64,000 nt of DNA from Jackrogersella multiformis (taxonomy: Eukaryota; Ascomycota; Sordariomycetes; Xylariales; Hypoxylaceae): positions 2,852,001 to 2,916,000 of the forward strand of contig CADCXD010000011.1 of the NCBI GenBank assembly GCA_902806575.1, given 5' to 3'. The position numbers and the translations under genes are program-made. Positions 1 to 10,793 of this stretch are shown here, in pieces (the first letter of the stretch is position 1; each line of letters opens with the position of its first letter). The notes beneath the pieces are model-generated. The model searched no databases. It was not told where the DNA came from and worked only from the letters and a program-made list of their open reading frames with translations.

Positions 1-1880
1 TCGAGGCAGCCGCATCGATCTTAGTTCCTGGCATGACGGCATACTATTCCATGATTGAACTTGCGCGACTTCGGAAGGGTGAAAAGGTCCTTATTCACTC
101 AGCTGCGGGCAGCACAGGTCAGATGGCTATCAGGATGGCCAAGATGAAAGGGGCTGAAGTATTTGCCACTGTTGGGTCCGACGAAAAGAGACAGTTTTTG
201 AAGGACACATTCGGCATTCCCGATGATCACATCTTCAACAGCCGAAACACCTCATTCGCCCAAGGAGTTTTACGAGTAACCAACGGATACGGCGTTGATG
301 TAGTCTTGAATTCGCTCTCGGGAGATAGCCTACGGGCGACTTGGGAGTGCATGGCTCCATTTGGGCGATTCGTGGAAATCGGTGTTATAGACATCAAGGC
401 CAACTCGTCTTTGCCAATGTCTGGCTTCGCAAGGAACGTCAGCTATTCAGCCGTCGACTTGCGTTACGTGATTCTAAGAAACCCTGGACTGACATCGGAT
501 CTCCTGAAGGCCACTATCAATCTCTTAACTGAGGGTACCATTCAGCACCCTGGTCCCCTCCACCTATACCCGGTATCCAAGGCTGAACAGGCGTTCCGTT
601 ATCTTCAAGGAGGAAAGAATATAGGACGTATCATTCTCAACGTCGATCCCTCTGACGTGGTTCCGGTAAGTACCATACACAACAAGGCATTTTTCAAGAC
701 ACGATGCTAACATTCGATCTAGCAACTTCTTCTGGGACGGCGATCATGGAGATTCGATGAGAACGCATCGTACGTGATCGCAGGTGGGTCTGGTGGTCTC
801 GGCCGCGCTATCATGAAATGGATGGCTGACCGAGGAGCAAAATACCTCATCGCGCCTTCGAGATCCGGAAGCTCCAAGACGCTAATGGCCGAGGTTATCA
901 CGGAATTGACGACACGCGGCGTTAACATCGTCGCACCTCAGTGTGACGTATCTTCGGAGGAATCTCTCGCCCAAGTGCTTGAGGAATGCTCCCGCACGAT
1001 GCCACCTGTCAAGGGCTGCATCAACGCCACCATGGTGCTCCAAGATGCCGTGTTCGGTAACATGACTTACGCGCAATGGGAGCTCACGATGAAGTCGAAG
1101 GTGCCGTCGTCCTTAAACCTACACAAACTCTTGCCCAAGAATCTCGACTTCTTCGTCCTTCTGTCTTCTCTTAACGGCGTCTGCGGAGCGCTAGCACAAT
1201 CCAACTACGCGGGTGGCTGTTCTTTCCAGGACGCTCTCGCACGTTATCGTGTTGCGCATGGCCAGAAGGGCGTCTCGATCGATATCGGGTGGATGAGAAA
1301 TATTGGTATCGTCGCAGAAACGCAGGCATACCAACGTCAACGGAAGAGTTGGGATGACATGCAGAAGATTGACGACACGGAACTGCTAGCCTTGCTGAGC
1401 GTGTTGTGTGATCCTTCAGAGCCACTTCCGTCGCAGACCGGTAGCCAGGTCCTCCTAGGTCTGCGCACACCAGCTGATTTCCTCGTAAAGGGCCAGACAC
1501 CCCCAGCGTTGCTTACCAGACCCTTATTTGCTGCGTTTTCCTACATAGTCGGGGAAGGTAAGAGCACGCCGAAAGACGCAAGCGTAGACGTAGCGGCCAC
1601 CTTCAAAGCCGCGACAGATACCGGCGAACGAATCCAGATCGTCATCAAGGCGTTGACCCAGAAGCTAGCGCGTTCTATGGCAATCTCACCCGACGATGTA
1701 GAACTGAACAAGCCGCTATCCAGCTACGGCGTAGACTCCCTAATGGCTGTCGAGCTGCGGAACTGGATTGGTAGGGATTTCCAAGCTAGCGTAGCCGTCT
1801 TCGATATTATGGGAAACGTGCCCGTTTCGGCTATCGGAGACTTGGTGGTGACCAAGAGCACTGTTGGGAAGACTCAGTAG
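1..1880 (+). CDS. Highly reducing polyketide synthase, 3' end (ER-KR-ACP)
   Basis: This is the C-terminal part of an iterative type I polyketide synthase that builds reduced polyketides in the cytosol; its KS-AT-DH end lies left of the window. Reading starts in frame at base 3. Exon 1 ends at 665, an intron with GTAAGT donor runs 666-722, and the last exon is 723-1880. Seen in order: an enoylreductase (cofactor loop SAAGSTGQMA, then VLNSLSGD), a ketoreductase (GGSGGLGR at about 782, LLSSLNG, active-site Tyr in SNYAGG) and an acyl carrier protein (GVDSLMAVE, phosphopantetheine Ser at 1737-1739). The protein stops soon after the ACP without a thioesterase, as usual for fungal HR-PKS, so release needs another enzyme. 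Oddity: the residue four after the KR Tyr is Cys, where Asn is usual. The Zn2Cys6 gene downstream is a plausible cluster regulator. Confidence 0.95.
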
Positions 1881-2860
1881 CGTATAACAGGGGGTATGAT
1901 ATGCTTTATGGAGCAATGGTGGTTTATATCTTATTTATTAGTTTAATAACACGTCGCTCATTATCGCCTTTAACCATGCTTGTCCTTTAAAATGATTAGT
2001 ACTTAGGTAGGTAGGTATGCTAAAGAGGCATTTGTCAACTTGTCATTGTAGCTCTGAAAAGTTGACGGGTACAATTTCTCTCACATTTAAGCAGGCGATA
2101 CATGGAGGATAAGTACCTATCGACTCCTTACTTTGCCTCATTAGGAAGTCCGTCTTTTCATTCTATTATCTGATTGGTTCTATCTCCAAGCTAGTGATGT
2201 CCGTGATCCCGGGTATACTGCGAACATAAGTACCTACTCAGTCAGAAGTCGGTTAAAGGGTAATGTTAATATTATGGAAATAGCGTAGGGGCCAGGGTAG
2301 AAAAGACAGTCTTTACACTAGTAGAAACTCTGTACTAAACATTGTATTACATAATTAATATTACTATGCGTAATTACGAAAAGGGGCTACCTCTGTCGGA
2401 AGATCGGGGTTTTCGGAATTACGAGACTGTTTTTGTAAGGCGGTTTCTAAAGCTCTGATTGGATGTAAAGTAGGTACCTACCTAGGTTAGGTATCTTATT
2501 GCACGAAGCACGCCGTAGGAGAACATAGAAAAATACGAATGAGAAGATAGATCTGTATTTAGTACGTTTTCATCGTATTCACCTATAGGTTTAGAATATC
2601 ACGAGGTCGAGATATCGAAGCATCCCACGATCTGACATTGAACACTTGCGAGGAGCGCGTCTGGTATATCAGCACCCATTCAATATTACTCTAGTGTAAA
2701 CCCACAGAGCTATATTTAAATAGCTATGATATCGTCTAGGTATGCTTATTAATCGTACAGCTAGGTAAGGTTCGTGCGCATATGTCTACTGTAAGAAGTC
2801 TGTCTCACTGGCTACTCGGAGATCAAGTCAAATATATGCTGCTATTTGAAAGTAAGCAAG
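1881..2860. other. Intergenic, PKS to Zn2Cys6 gene
   Basis: AT-rich spacer of about 1 kb. It holds the PKS 3' end and the promoter of the regulator gene, with CCTAGGTA-family repeats near 2010 and 2470-2497. I see no further coding exon. Confidence 0.6.
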
Positions 2861-5605
2861 ATGCCCAAAGCGAAATCTCGTCGTGGCGTTCCTCCTCCCT
2901 CAACGGGAAGAGACGCTGAAGCAGTAGCAGGAGGAGGTTCATCAGACAACAACGACGTCCCATCACAGAGCAATACGGACTCCCGCAAACGCCCAAGGCT
3001 ACGTCAAGATGATCCGCACGGCACGTCTTCCACAGCGACGTCAAACTCATCCTCGACTGCTTGTGACCAGTGCAGGATTCGCAAGGTCCGCTGCGACCGT
3101 CAGCAGCCCGAGTGCTCCAACTGTCGCAAGACTGGTATCGAGTGCAACCAGACAGACAGCTTCAAGAGGGTGAATCACGCAAAACAACTGCAAATCCGAG
3201 TCTTCTCTTATCATTTTATTTGCTTTTAAGTTATTTATTTGGTCCTTAATTGGCGCTGCCCATATGTCTAGGTACATCCTGTTTTCTGAAGACTAAACTT
3301 CGGATGGTGGTCATGGAAGTGCGCACATCCTCTTGATGTTAATTGAGAAATGGTGACTCAAGACCTACCTTAACTGACAATGTATGAAAATCCTAGAGGA
3401 ATGATTTCTCAAACGTATTGTACCGCCTGGATGAGATTGACAAGACGCTAATCAAGTTGACCAAACAATTCGCTGAGCGTTCTTCTCCGCTGGCATGTGC
3501 AGGGGCAAATCCTTCTCCGAGTCCTATACACTTCAATGAGCCTTCGGACACTTTTCTATTATCCTCAAATAGCCCTTCCGGCCAGGTCAAAAGTCCACCC
3601 CTAGGTAACGCTTGCCCTGATCTAGTGCTCCCAAGCTCGCAGCATGAGCTAGGCCAATCGAAAATCGAGACGCTTGGGGATATAAGACCATCAGTTAGAG
3701 AGGAATTTCTCACCGAGTGGAACTTGAGCACGGGGGGCAGCGTACATACAAATGCCCAGGATCAATGACATTGCTCAAGTCAATATCAAGAAAACTAGCT
3801 GGCAGCTGTCAAGTTGCAGATACTAACTTTGAACGGAAATGGGGCAGGTTATTTTGCAACCGCTACTACACGGGCAGTTATCCTTCGTCAGCTAGAATGC
3901 TTTCCTTTTCAGGGTACATGTCTTCAACCCGTCGTTTCCGACGATCGTCAGCCCGTCATTGCGCCACCCCAGTTAGTCGCACGTCTCTTTATAGGTGAAT
4001 TCCTGCGAAACACCAACACTCGGATCCCTATTTTCGATGAAAATAGCCTCCGGGATGCCGTCGATACTTATTATTCAGGCATATCACACGCGCCAGCATC
4101 ATTTCTATTGGCTTCGCTATCGACACAGGCGGCCAGCGAACATACTACCAAAGACCCCTGGGCCATCATATTCAGCAACATTGCTTTACTAGAAATTGGC
4201 CTAGAGACTCAAGTTTCACGTTGGCAGGAAACCTTTGCGGGAACTTCCTCGATCAGCACGAGTTTGCTTGATGAAGACCTTATGTCTTCATTCCTGCGCA
4301 ATTGTGACCGTGCCCTTACTGATTTGACTCCCTATACGCGCCCAAATCTCCTTAATGTACAGGCTCTTCTAACTCTAGTAAGTCCCAATCATAGCCCAGA
4401 TGTCACCTTTCTCAAACCTAGGGAAATGTATTTCTAAGCGCTTCGTGCCTCTCGTGTTCTATTAGGCCCTTGTAGCCCCGGAGTTCTACAGCAATACCCT
4501 TTTTGAAAAAGTACTACAAACGGCCTGTTACGTTGGACGCATGCTAGGACTACATTTATCAACTATCCCTGACGGAAAGCTCGGCGAGAAACCCGGCGAA
4601 CGAGAGCGGGTCTTTAGAGTCCTATATGGATTGGACAAGCAGCGGGTCTTTCTAATTGGCGACCCTTGCGATCTTTATCAGTTCGACTCAGACCTTGAAC
4701 TATGGAGAAGGAATTCGGATGGAATCGAATCGCCATCTCGAAGGCTCGTCGCTGTAATCGACGATATGATGATCATTTGGGAAGAGGTGTACTTGAAACT
4801 CTATTCTTCCAGGGCGATCGCAGCGGGAGCAGTATATTTATCAAGTCAAGTAACAGGTCTCATGCAGCTCTTAACCGAATGGCTTGAACATCACTCCGGG
4901 GTCCTAGAGACTACCACGTCTCGTTCTTTCTTCGAAGATAACCTTGTCGGATTAAGTATACAGCATGGTCTTGGTGGTTACGTCGTTGATGATTCGGGAT
5001 CTCTACAGCTGGAGGTAAGGTATTGCTACCACGTCACCCACGTTCTGATTCTGCGGTGCGAACGAAGCACCGACGAGCGATCCCAGGCGCAGATGCGCCA
5101 CCACGCGCGTAAATTCCTACGGCTGATCATGGAGATGGGCAGCATGGAGGGTGCTGCTCTGCCAACACCTAGTCGCGTCGCCAAAGCACGACTGGCTTCT
5201 CTGGGCCGCGTTTTAGGGACCTGCCCCATGGTTGCGTTTATGTGTCTTGTTTCCTTCCGCCTGGATGAAGTCCTCCCAAGTCGCTCGCAGCATAGCAGCA
5301 ATTTAGCATATCATGGCGAGTCCGACGAGGTCGAGGCCGATCTCGAGTTGCTTAACACTATGCCCCGTTTACTGCAGGGTCTGGAACACGCAGACCGTCC
5401 GACCACCTACCTCAACCGACTCCGGGTGGGACTGGAATGGGCAGTCCGGGTTCTCGATGAGACAAGAAGAGCCTATTTTATGGGGGAACAGCCTAGAGAG
5501 TGCCCGGTACCCACCCCAAGTGCTCCAGTCTCGGGACAAACGACGACCGGAGGATGCGGGTTCTATGGGCTAGATAATTGGCAGGATTATTTCATACACG
5601 AGTAG
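2861..5605 (+). CDS. Zn2Cys6 transcription factor with fungal-specific TF domain
   Basis: Nuclear transcription activator of the Gal4-type class. Four exons are proposed: 2861-3199, 3397-3741, 3820-4377 and 4466-5605, giving about 795 residues. The binuclear zinc cluster lies near residues 68-96 with the pattern C-X2-C-X6-C-X6-C-X2-C-X6-C (CDQCRIRKVRC, then CSNCRKTGIEC). A coiled linker (LYRLDEIDKTL) follows. The middle homology region is split across the last intron (ALLTL joined to ALVAPEFYS, then ACYVGRMLGLH). The start is the first ATG in frame; the frame opens a few codons upstream without one. Introns 2 to 4 keep phase, and intron 3 has GTAAGT. The first donor (GTCTTC at 3200) is poor, so the exon 1 end may be off by a few codons. 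Its place beside the PKS suggests a pathway-specific regulator, which is inference. Confidence 0.88.
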
Positions 5606-6355
5606 GAAAACTTAGGAGAAAGCGGATCAGTCACCTGCCGACTACCTACCTAGGGTCTCTTATACGCGGTCACGATAAAGGAGCTATATACTGACTTTGT
5701 CGTGACAGAATGTGTAGATGTCGTTGTTCTTTGCAAGTAATTTAAATCCCAAGGTTCACGTTGCATTACCTAGGTAATTATCGAGACTTTAAGGGCTTTA
5801 CCATTCTAGTAGCATAAGATATGTTCTGCTACTGAATAGCATTTCAAATTTTCCGAATAAACAGTCAAGATATTTTCAGCCCCTTTTATTGATAATTAGA
5901 GATCTATCCTTTTCTCAGTCTATACTATGGTTTCCAAATGCAACCTGAATCCCAGCCATTCCTTACCTGATCAATGCACACTAACGCTAGTAGCCCCTTC
6001 TATACGATAAAATTAAGTGATTACAGACAACCAGCGTCTGTCTCGATTTCAGCGGCTAACAGGGGCAATCTCTTCGTCCCCCACAGCCGCATCACGCACT
6101 GCCGGCAGTGGATCTGTCGTCTCGCGGGCCTCCTCGTTACGTCGGTTATCCGCACCCGCCCGAGGTGTCGACTTTTTGACACTCTTCCATTCCACTGCAA
6201 CATCAAAAGTCAGCAATTGCCTTTTTTTTCTTTGGACAAAGAGTTTAAGGGGGTTCTAGGCATGCCGCAGGGGCAAAAGGTCCTCGGTCAGTGGGACAAG
6301 TTCTAGCCCCGAGGAAGACCATAATGTAGAAGAGGAAAATAAAAGGAACTCGATG
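5606..6355. other. Intergenic, convergent with MFS pseudogene
   Basis: Spacer between the 3' ends of the regulator and the transporter remnant. Short open frames at 5974-6306 look spurious. There is one CCTAGGTA-type repeat near 5770. Confidence 0.5.
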
Positions 6356-7957
6356 TTACATACTGCCCGCAGCTCCGAGGAACGTCAAACACGCCCTGAC
6401 CAACCCGGTTATGAATACCATTCTCAGCGCATCATTGTAGGCCTTGACTACAAACCCCTTAGCCGGCTCGGATATCTCGGTGATGGCCGTCGCGCCTTGC
6501 TGGAGGATCGTGGTCACGTTGACGCCAGGCACACCGGCTAGATCACGGACAAAGTAGTTATTAAAAGATTCTGTCCGACGCTGACGAAGATGGCGCCACC
6601 TAGCAGCTGGGAAAAAGAACATGAGCGAAGTGCCGATGGGAACGTCTTCAAGGGGTAGAACGGTCTGTGCAGCGAGGAGCGGGGCTTGTAGGGTGGTTCC
6701 CAGTCCGATGCCGTAGGGTATCTGGTAGCCGACCCACCTTCCTTCCGAGGTGTCGACTTGAAGGGTCGTGAGCAGACCAGTTCCGACGCACATCACGGCG
6801 ACGCTGAGCAGCATAAACGGCGTGTAGTATCCGACCTTCTGGATCCCCACACCCCCGGCGAGAGACCCCACCGCCTGCCCGATCACAGCCGGCAGCAGGC
6901 GGATACCGGACTCGACGGCGCTGACACCTTCCACACCCTGGAACCAGATAGGCAGGTAGTAGAAGGTAGCCATCATCGTCGCGCCAGCGGCGAACATAGC
7001 GAAGGAGGCCGCCATGATGCTAAGCTGGATAAAGATGCGTGGCGGCACGGTGGCAGTCTTCGGCCACGCGATCTGCACGGCCACGAAGCATATCAGAAGA
7101 ACGATGGCGATAACAAGGAGCGCGATTATTCGCCCGTTGCTCCAGGCATATGATGTGCCTCCCCACTCAAGAGCGAGTAGGAGGCAGATGATGCCACCGA
7201 GGAGCGTCACGAGACCCGGGCCGTCGAGCTGGGCTAGCTTCTGATTGGTAGGGAGGTGGGTTGTCTCTCGGTCGGGGATCTGTAGGAGAAAGGAAATGAA
7301 CACGAACGCGAACGCCCCGATGGGTAGGTTAATGTAAACTACGTTGGACTTTTGTTAAGCGGTTGGCTCTCCTTGATAATGTCTGTGAGGTGGATAAACG
7401 ATAAAGGGGCGAACTCACAGCACCACCTCCAAGTTGCGGAGCTATCGGTGAACGTGCCTCCCAGGAGAGGAGATGACATTTGCGAGACCGAACACGGCAC
7501 CAAAGAGCCCTTGGTAAAAAGGGCGCCGATGGAGGGGCACAGAATACACCGTGACCGTTATTGAGCTAGAAAAGATCCCCGCGCTGCCTACGCTTGCGAT
7601 AGCACGTCCAATAATCAAAGCAACGGAGTTAGGCGCAGCACCACAGACCGCGGAGCCCACCTCGAATATCAGGATGCTAGCGAGGAAAACAAGCTTGATA
7701 CTGTAGATTACATAGAGTTTGCCGAAGAAGAGCTGGAAGGCGCAGTTCGTTAGGAGATATGATGAGCCCATTATTAAAGCAAGCTTGATGCCATGCGGGT
7801 AAACAATGCCATCCTCCTTCCCAGTAGATACTTTGCCCATGATGTTCTTCTCAGTCTTGGTTGGCTGGGTATCTACGACTGCAGTCGTGTTAGAGCTTAG
7901 ATGGAGAGCAGAGGTGCTGGATTTGTTGATGGGATTCAGTTCTACATTACCAAGCAA
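6356..7957 (-). pseudogene. Decayed MFS drug/metabolite exporter (DHA14-like)
   Basis: Homology matches 14-TM fungal efflux pumps that export secondary metabolites (AflT-like): SYLLTNCAFQLFFGKLY, FEVGSAVCGAAPNS, GRAIASVGSAGIFSS, FYINLPIGAF, FYYLPIWFQ. The gene is broken. At 7769-7777 the frame jumps from KLALI to the SYLLT motif, omitting roughly 35-45 residues that carry TM1 and its loop in relatives. At about 7465-7478 a one-base shift ends the frame at a stop (7442-7444), while the shifted frame restores SPLLGGTFTD. The next intron (7339-7418) is still well formed. A second shift at a T run (6612-6616, minus strand) is undone near 6558-6567, scrambling a segment that reads SQLLGGAIFVSVGQN in the right frame. 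The expected start region has no ATG; the first in-frame ATG is at 7840. No functional exporter is likely. Confidence 0.88.
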
Positions 7958-8868
7958 ATAAGACTAATTTCATTATTTCTCTTCTCTCGCGGTCCAATAT
8001 TCGACCGTCTTGGACACTGAATTCAGTCTAGTAGGTAGACTATCATCCCCTGGACTATTGACCTATGATATTAGACCGCAAACTCCGCTGGAGGAATATT
8101 TAAACCGCAAATTATAGATGCCGAGCATATTACGGATTCGTAAGTTTCTCTAGGCTTAACAATGGAACCCGAGACTCAAGTTTATATAATGAAGTGGCAA
8201 CCGCACATGCTGTTACGCGCTCTTCTTGGGAGGATAGGCCTGGGTCGTTCGTACACTTGTATCAACCTCGAGTTTAAATATGACTTTTTGAATGAGGTAC
8301 TAAGTCTACCCAAGGATAAGATCATTATTGATGGTGTCTTTGAGTTTGACCAAGTTAAGGAGGCATTTGATAGGCTTAATACGGGGCGTACAAGGGGCAA
8401 GTTGGTGATTAAAGTCGCTACATAAAAACTTGCAATTGCTTTCAAGTCAATAAATCGTTAATTTTACAGCATCAGAAAATTAACATATTCTCCAAAATCA
8501 GTTGATTTAATATATATCTCCTGTTCTCAAAATAAGGTCTCGCGATCGGGTGTAGACATATAAGTCTTGTCATATTCCCCTCGTTGGACCATTGGAGTCA
8601 TCATTTATGCCAAGTTCAAACTATAATACGGATCTTAACATGGTACACTTAGAACAAGGAGAGCCCACGAGTTACGGCGTCAAGTCAGGTATCATTAAGA
8701 CTACTTAGGGTACCTATCTGCCGTCTGTGGTAGAAAATACGCAACGCGGCATTCTCAACTATCAATGAAGTCATCGCCCTCGACGTTCCTTACTATTGAA
8801 ACTAACTCATTCCGAATGCCCTCAACAATTCAAATCAATATCAATTCAGTTCTCGAAAGAAAAAAACA
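7958..8868. other. Intergenic around the dehydrogenase scrap
   Basis: Apart from the fragment at 8162-8425 I see no coding potential. The region is AT-rich and carries only a partial CCTAGGTA-type site near 8710. Confidence 0.45.
8162..8425 (+). pseudogene. C-terminal fragment of a medium-chain dehydrogenase
   Basis: An 87-codon frame ends in VFEFDQVKEAFDRLNTGR followed by GKLVIKV. This is the typical C-terminal strand-helix-strand of zinc alcohol dehydrogenases and quinone reductases. Nothing upstream encodes the GroES-like half or the Rossmann fold, so this is a scrap of a gene of about 350 codons. Its position beside a PKS end and a broken exporter suggests a deleted cluster gene. A short unrelated ORF remains possible. 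Confidence 0.5.
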
Positions 8869-9093
8869 TCAAGACTCCTTCTTAGGCTCCTCAAAGCATA
8901 GCTGTGCCCCACCGGCACGAACGTAGTGCACGCCAGGCAAGGATGCGACTTCAGTTCCGGGCGTAGAAGCATACTGCATCTGAGGCTTGATAGTTGGAGG
9001 CATAGAAACGGTGTGCTCCTGATATTTCAGAGAGCTCGCTACCGTTCCATCGGGCGTGGAGACATGATCCTCCTGATACTCTACGGAGCGCAT
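8869..9093 (-). CDS. Small ORF in frame after the stop of the upstream gene
   Basis: This 74-codon ATG frame lies in the same reading frame as the last exon of the small Tyr/Ser/Gly-rich gene, beginning ten sense codons after that gene's TAG (9121-9123). It carries two diverged copies of a motif, EYQEDHVSTPDGTVAS and KYQEHTVSMPP, then GVHYVRAGGAQLCFEE and a charged tail. I do not recognise a family. It may be an old C-terminal extension, a readthrough product or a chance ORF. Confidence 0.35.
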   Translation of the reverse strand: MRSVEYQEDHVSTPDGTVASSLKYQEHTVSMPPTIKPQMQYASTPGTEVASLPGVHYVRAGGAQLCFEEPKKES

Positions 9094-9120
9094 CTGTGTT
9101 CCTGGCGCTGGCGAAGACTC

Positions 9121-9597
9121 CTACTTCTTGCCACTACTATCGCTGCTGCTGCCGCTGCCTCCATAGCCGGAGGAGGATTGGCTACTCGAAGAAGGGGTGT
9201 AAGTGGAACCACCCTGGCCATTGTTATAGTAGGTGCTGCCGTTGGGGTTCGAGTAGTAGTACGAGCCATCGCTATGTTATGTCAGTATTAATGAACTCTT
9301 CAGTTATGTGAGATAAGACAAGACAAGCTGTTAATAGTTTCGGTTTGGATACCTAGGTATAGATCGAAGATGCAGACGTATATTAAATAACTTATTTGTT
9401 GGAGTAGTGGTAGGCGTTCGAGTTGGAGGCACTGCTTCCGTAGTCACGGGCGCAGTAGTGGTTGCCCTACACAGAGTTAGACATGTCTATGAGAAGGACA
9501 AAAGATCGTCAAGTGGATAGGGTGGCATATGATGTGTGTATATGCTTACCTGGCTGTTGGTGCCGTGGCTCTTGTACGAGTATCCACGGTCCGACAT
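9121..9597 (-). CDS. Small Tyr/Ser/Gly/Asn-rich protein, 89 aa if spliced
   Basis: Three exons: 9597-9550, 9466-9396 and 9271-9121. The first junction is normal (CAG/GTAAGC, phase 0). Joined, they give MSDRGYSYKSHGTNSQ, GNHYCARDYGSSASNSN, then a Tyr- and Gly-rich tail (DGSYYYSNPNGSTYYN ... GSGSS) ending in SGKK. I recall similar small proteins in many Pezizomycotina, of unknown role; low complexity suggests a disordered protein. Oddity: the second intron begins ATAAGT where GTAAGT is expected. With that AT donor and the AG at 9272-9273 the frame stays open for exactly 90 codons including the stop; without splicing, translation stops at TAA after 40 codons. The open frame and fitting phases argue that the exons are real. 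Confidence 0.7.
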
Positions 9598-9872
9598 CTT
9601 GATGATGAGTTGTAGTGAGATTATGGTTGTTGTTAGTTGTTAGTGGTTGGTAGTTATAAGATTGAGGAGTGTAAGAGAGCTTGGAAAGCTTTGGCAGCTG
9701 GATTACTGACGATAGTTTGAAGCAGAGGAGGTTTTGAAGAGGGGATTCGAGTAAAAGAGGGGAAGAAAGTGAAGAAGAGTGGTGCGGAAGAGAGGTACCC
9801 TAGGTAGGTATTAATAGGAGTTCGTTTACTATGTACTGAGCGTGGGGGAAGGCGGTAAACTTTATCGTGGCT

Positions 9873-9910
9873 GCCTACCTACCTAGAGGTAGCTTCCTAC
9901 CTACCTAGCC
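9873..9910. repeat. CCTAGGTA-family repeat cluster
   Basis: Tandem and overlapping CCTACCTACCTAG units interrupted by GAGGTAGCTT. Confidence 0.7.
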
Positions 9911-10407
9911 TATCTCCAGGTATCTATGTATTTGATGTTCAAGCAAGGTCTTCTCTGCCACGTTTGCACTAGGACAAAAGTAAAACTGACGATGAGGACG
10001 GAGCGGTGTCAGTTTCATGCCTCTTTCCACTTGGCGAACTACGAGGTACCTTGGTAGATAGGTACTAGATTATGTAGGAAAGCACTACCTAGGTATCAAA
10101 CTTGGAGGAGCTATGGGCATTTGCAGGTCGGTGAGTAATGACATTTGGCCCATTTTGGAAAGCTCGGAGGGGTTCCAAGGTTGCTTTGGCCTGAGGAGCA
10201 GATGAAAACGAAACTATCCCATCTAGAAAGGAAGCTTCATCGGGTACCAGCCTATAGGTACTACCTAGGTACTTAGGTACCCAGTGTATGTAGTAGGTAC
10301 TTTAATGTTGTGGTGACGTGGTTTTTGAAATAAGGATATGATTGATCATATCTGCAAGCAGCTAGCCGTGGAAACAACATCGACTGTATGGAACCTAAGG
10401 TTAGTAT

Positions 10408-10466
10408 GTAGGTACCTAGGTAGCATACACGAAATACCTACCTAGATACCTAGGTACCTACCTATA
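10408..10466. repeat. CCTAGGTA-family repeat cluster
   Basis: Two groups of GTACCTAGGTA and ATACCTACCTAG units within 60 bases. It is among the densest copies in the window. Confidence 0.75.
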
Positions 10467-10793
10467 GCAGAATGTGACATGAGAGGAGATCAACAATAAA
10501 GTACTCACAGAAGAAGCAATAAAGGTGTCTATAATAGGCAGGGGTGAGAGTTAAGAAAGGATAGTTCTATTCTAATGTCTAATAAGCACACAGTAGAGTA
10601 AACTCTTTGTTCATTCTATTATGCAGATACCCCACTCTCGCATAGGGCATGTGCTGACTGTCTCAGCTTGAGTCGAGTTGAGTTGAGTTGCTCTTGATTT
10701 CGTCTATTTGGTATCTGTCTATCGAAATTGTCAACAACTACGCTGACGAAGAACTCTATACGACGACAACAACTAGAATTTTGCGGGTATCAG

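Larger units (their letters stand above)
9598..10793. other. Intergenic, repeat-rich
   Basis: About 1.2 kb upstream of the small Tyr-rich gene and downstream of thioredoxin reductase. It is packed with CCTAGGTA-family repeats (9795-9812, 9873-9910, 10045-10095, 10255-10285, 10408-10466). No coding exon seen. Confidence 0.6.
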
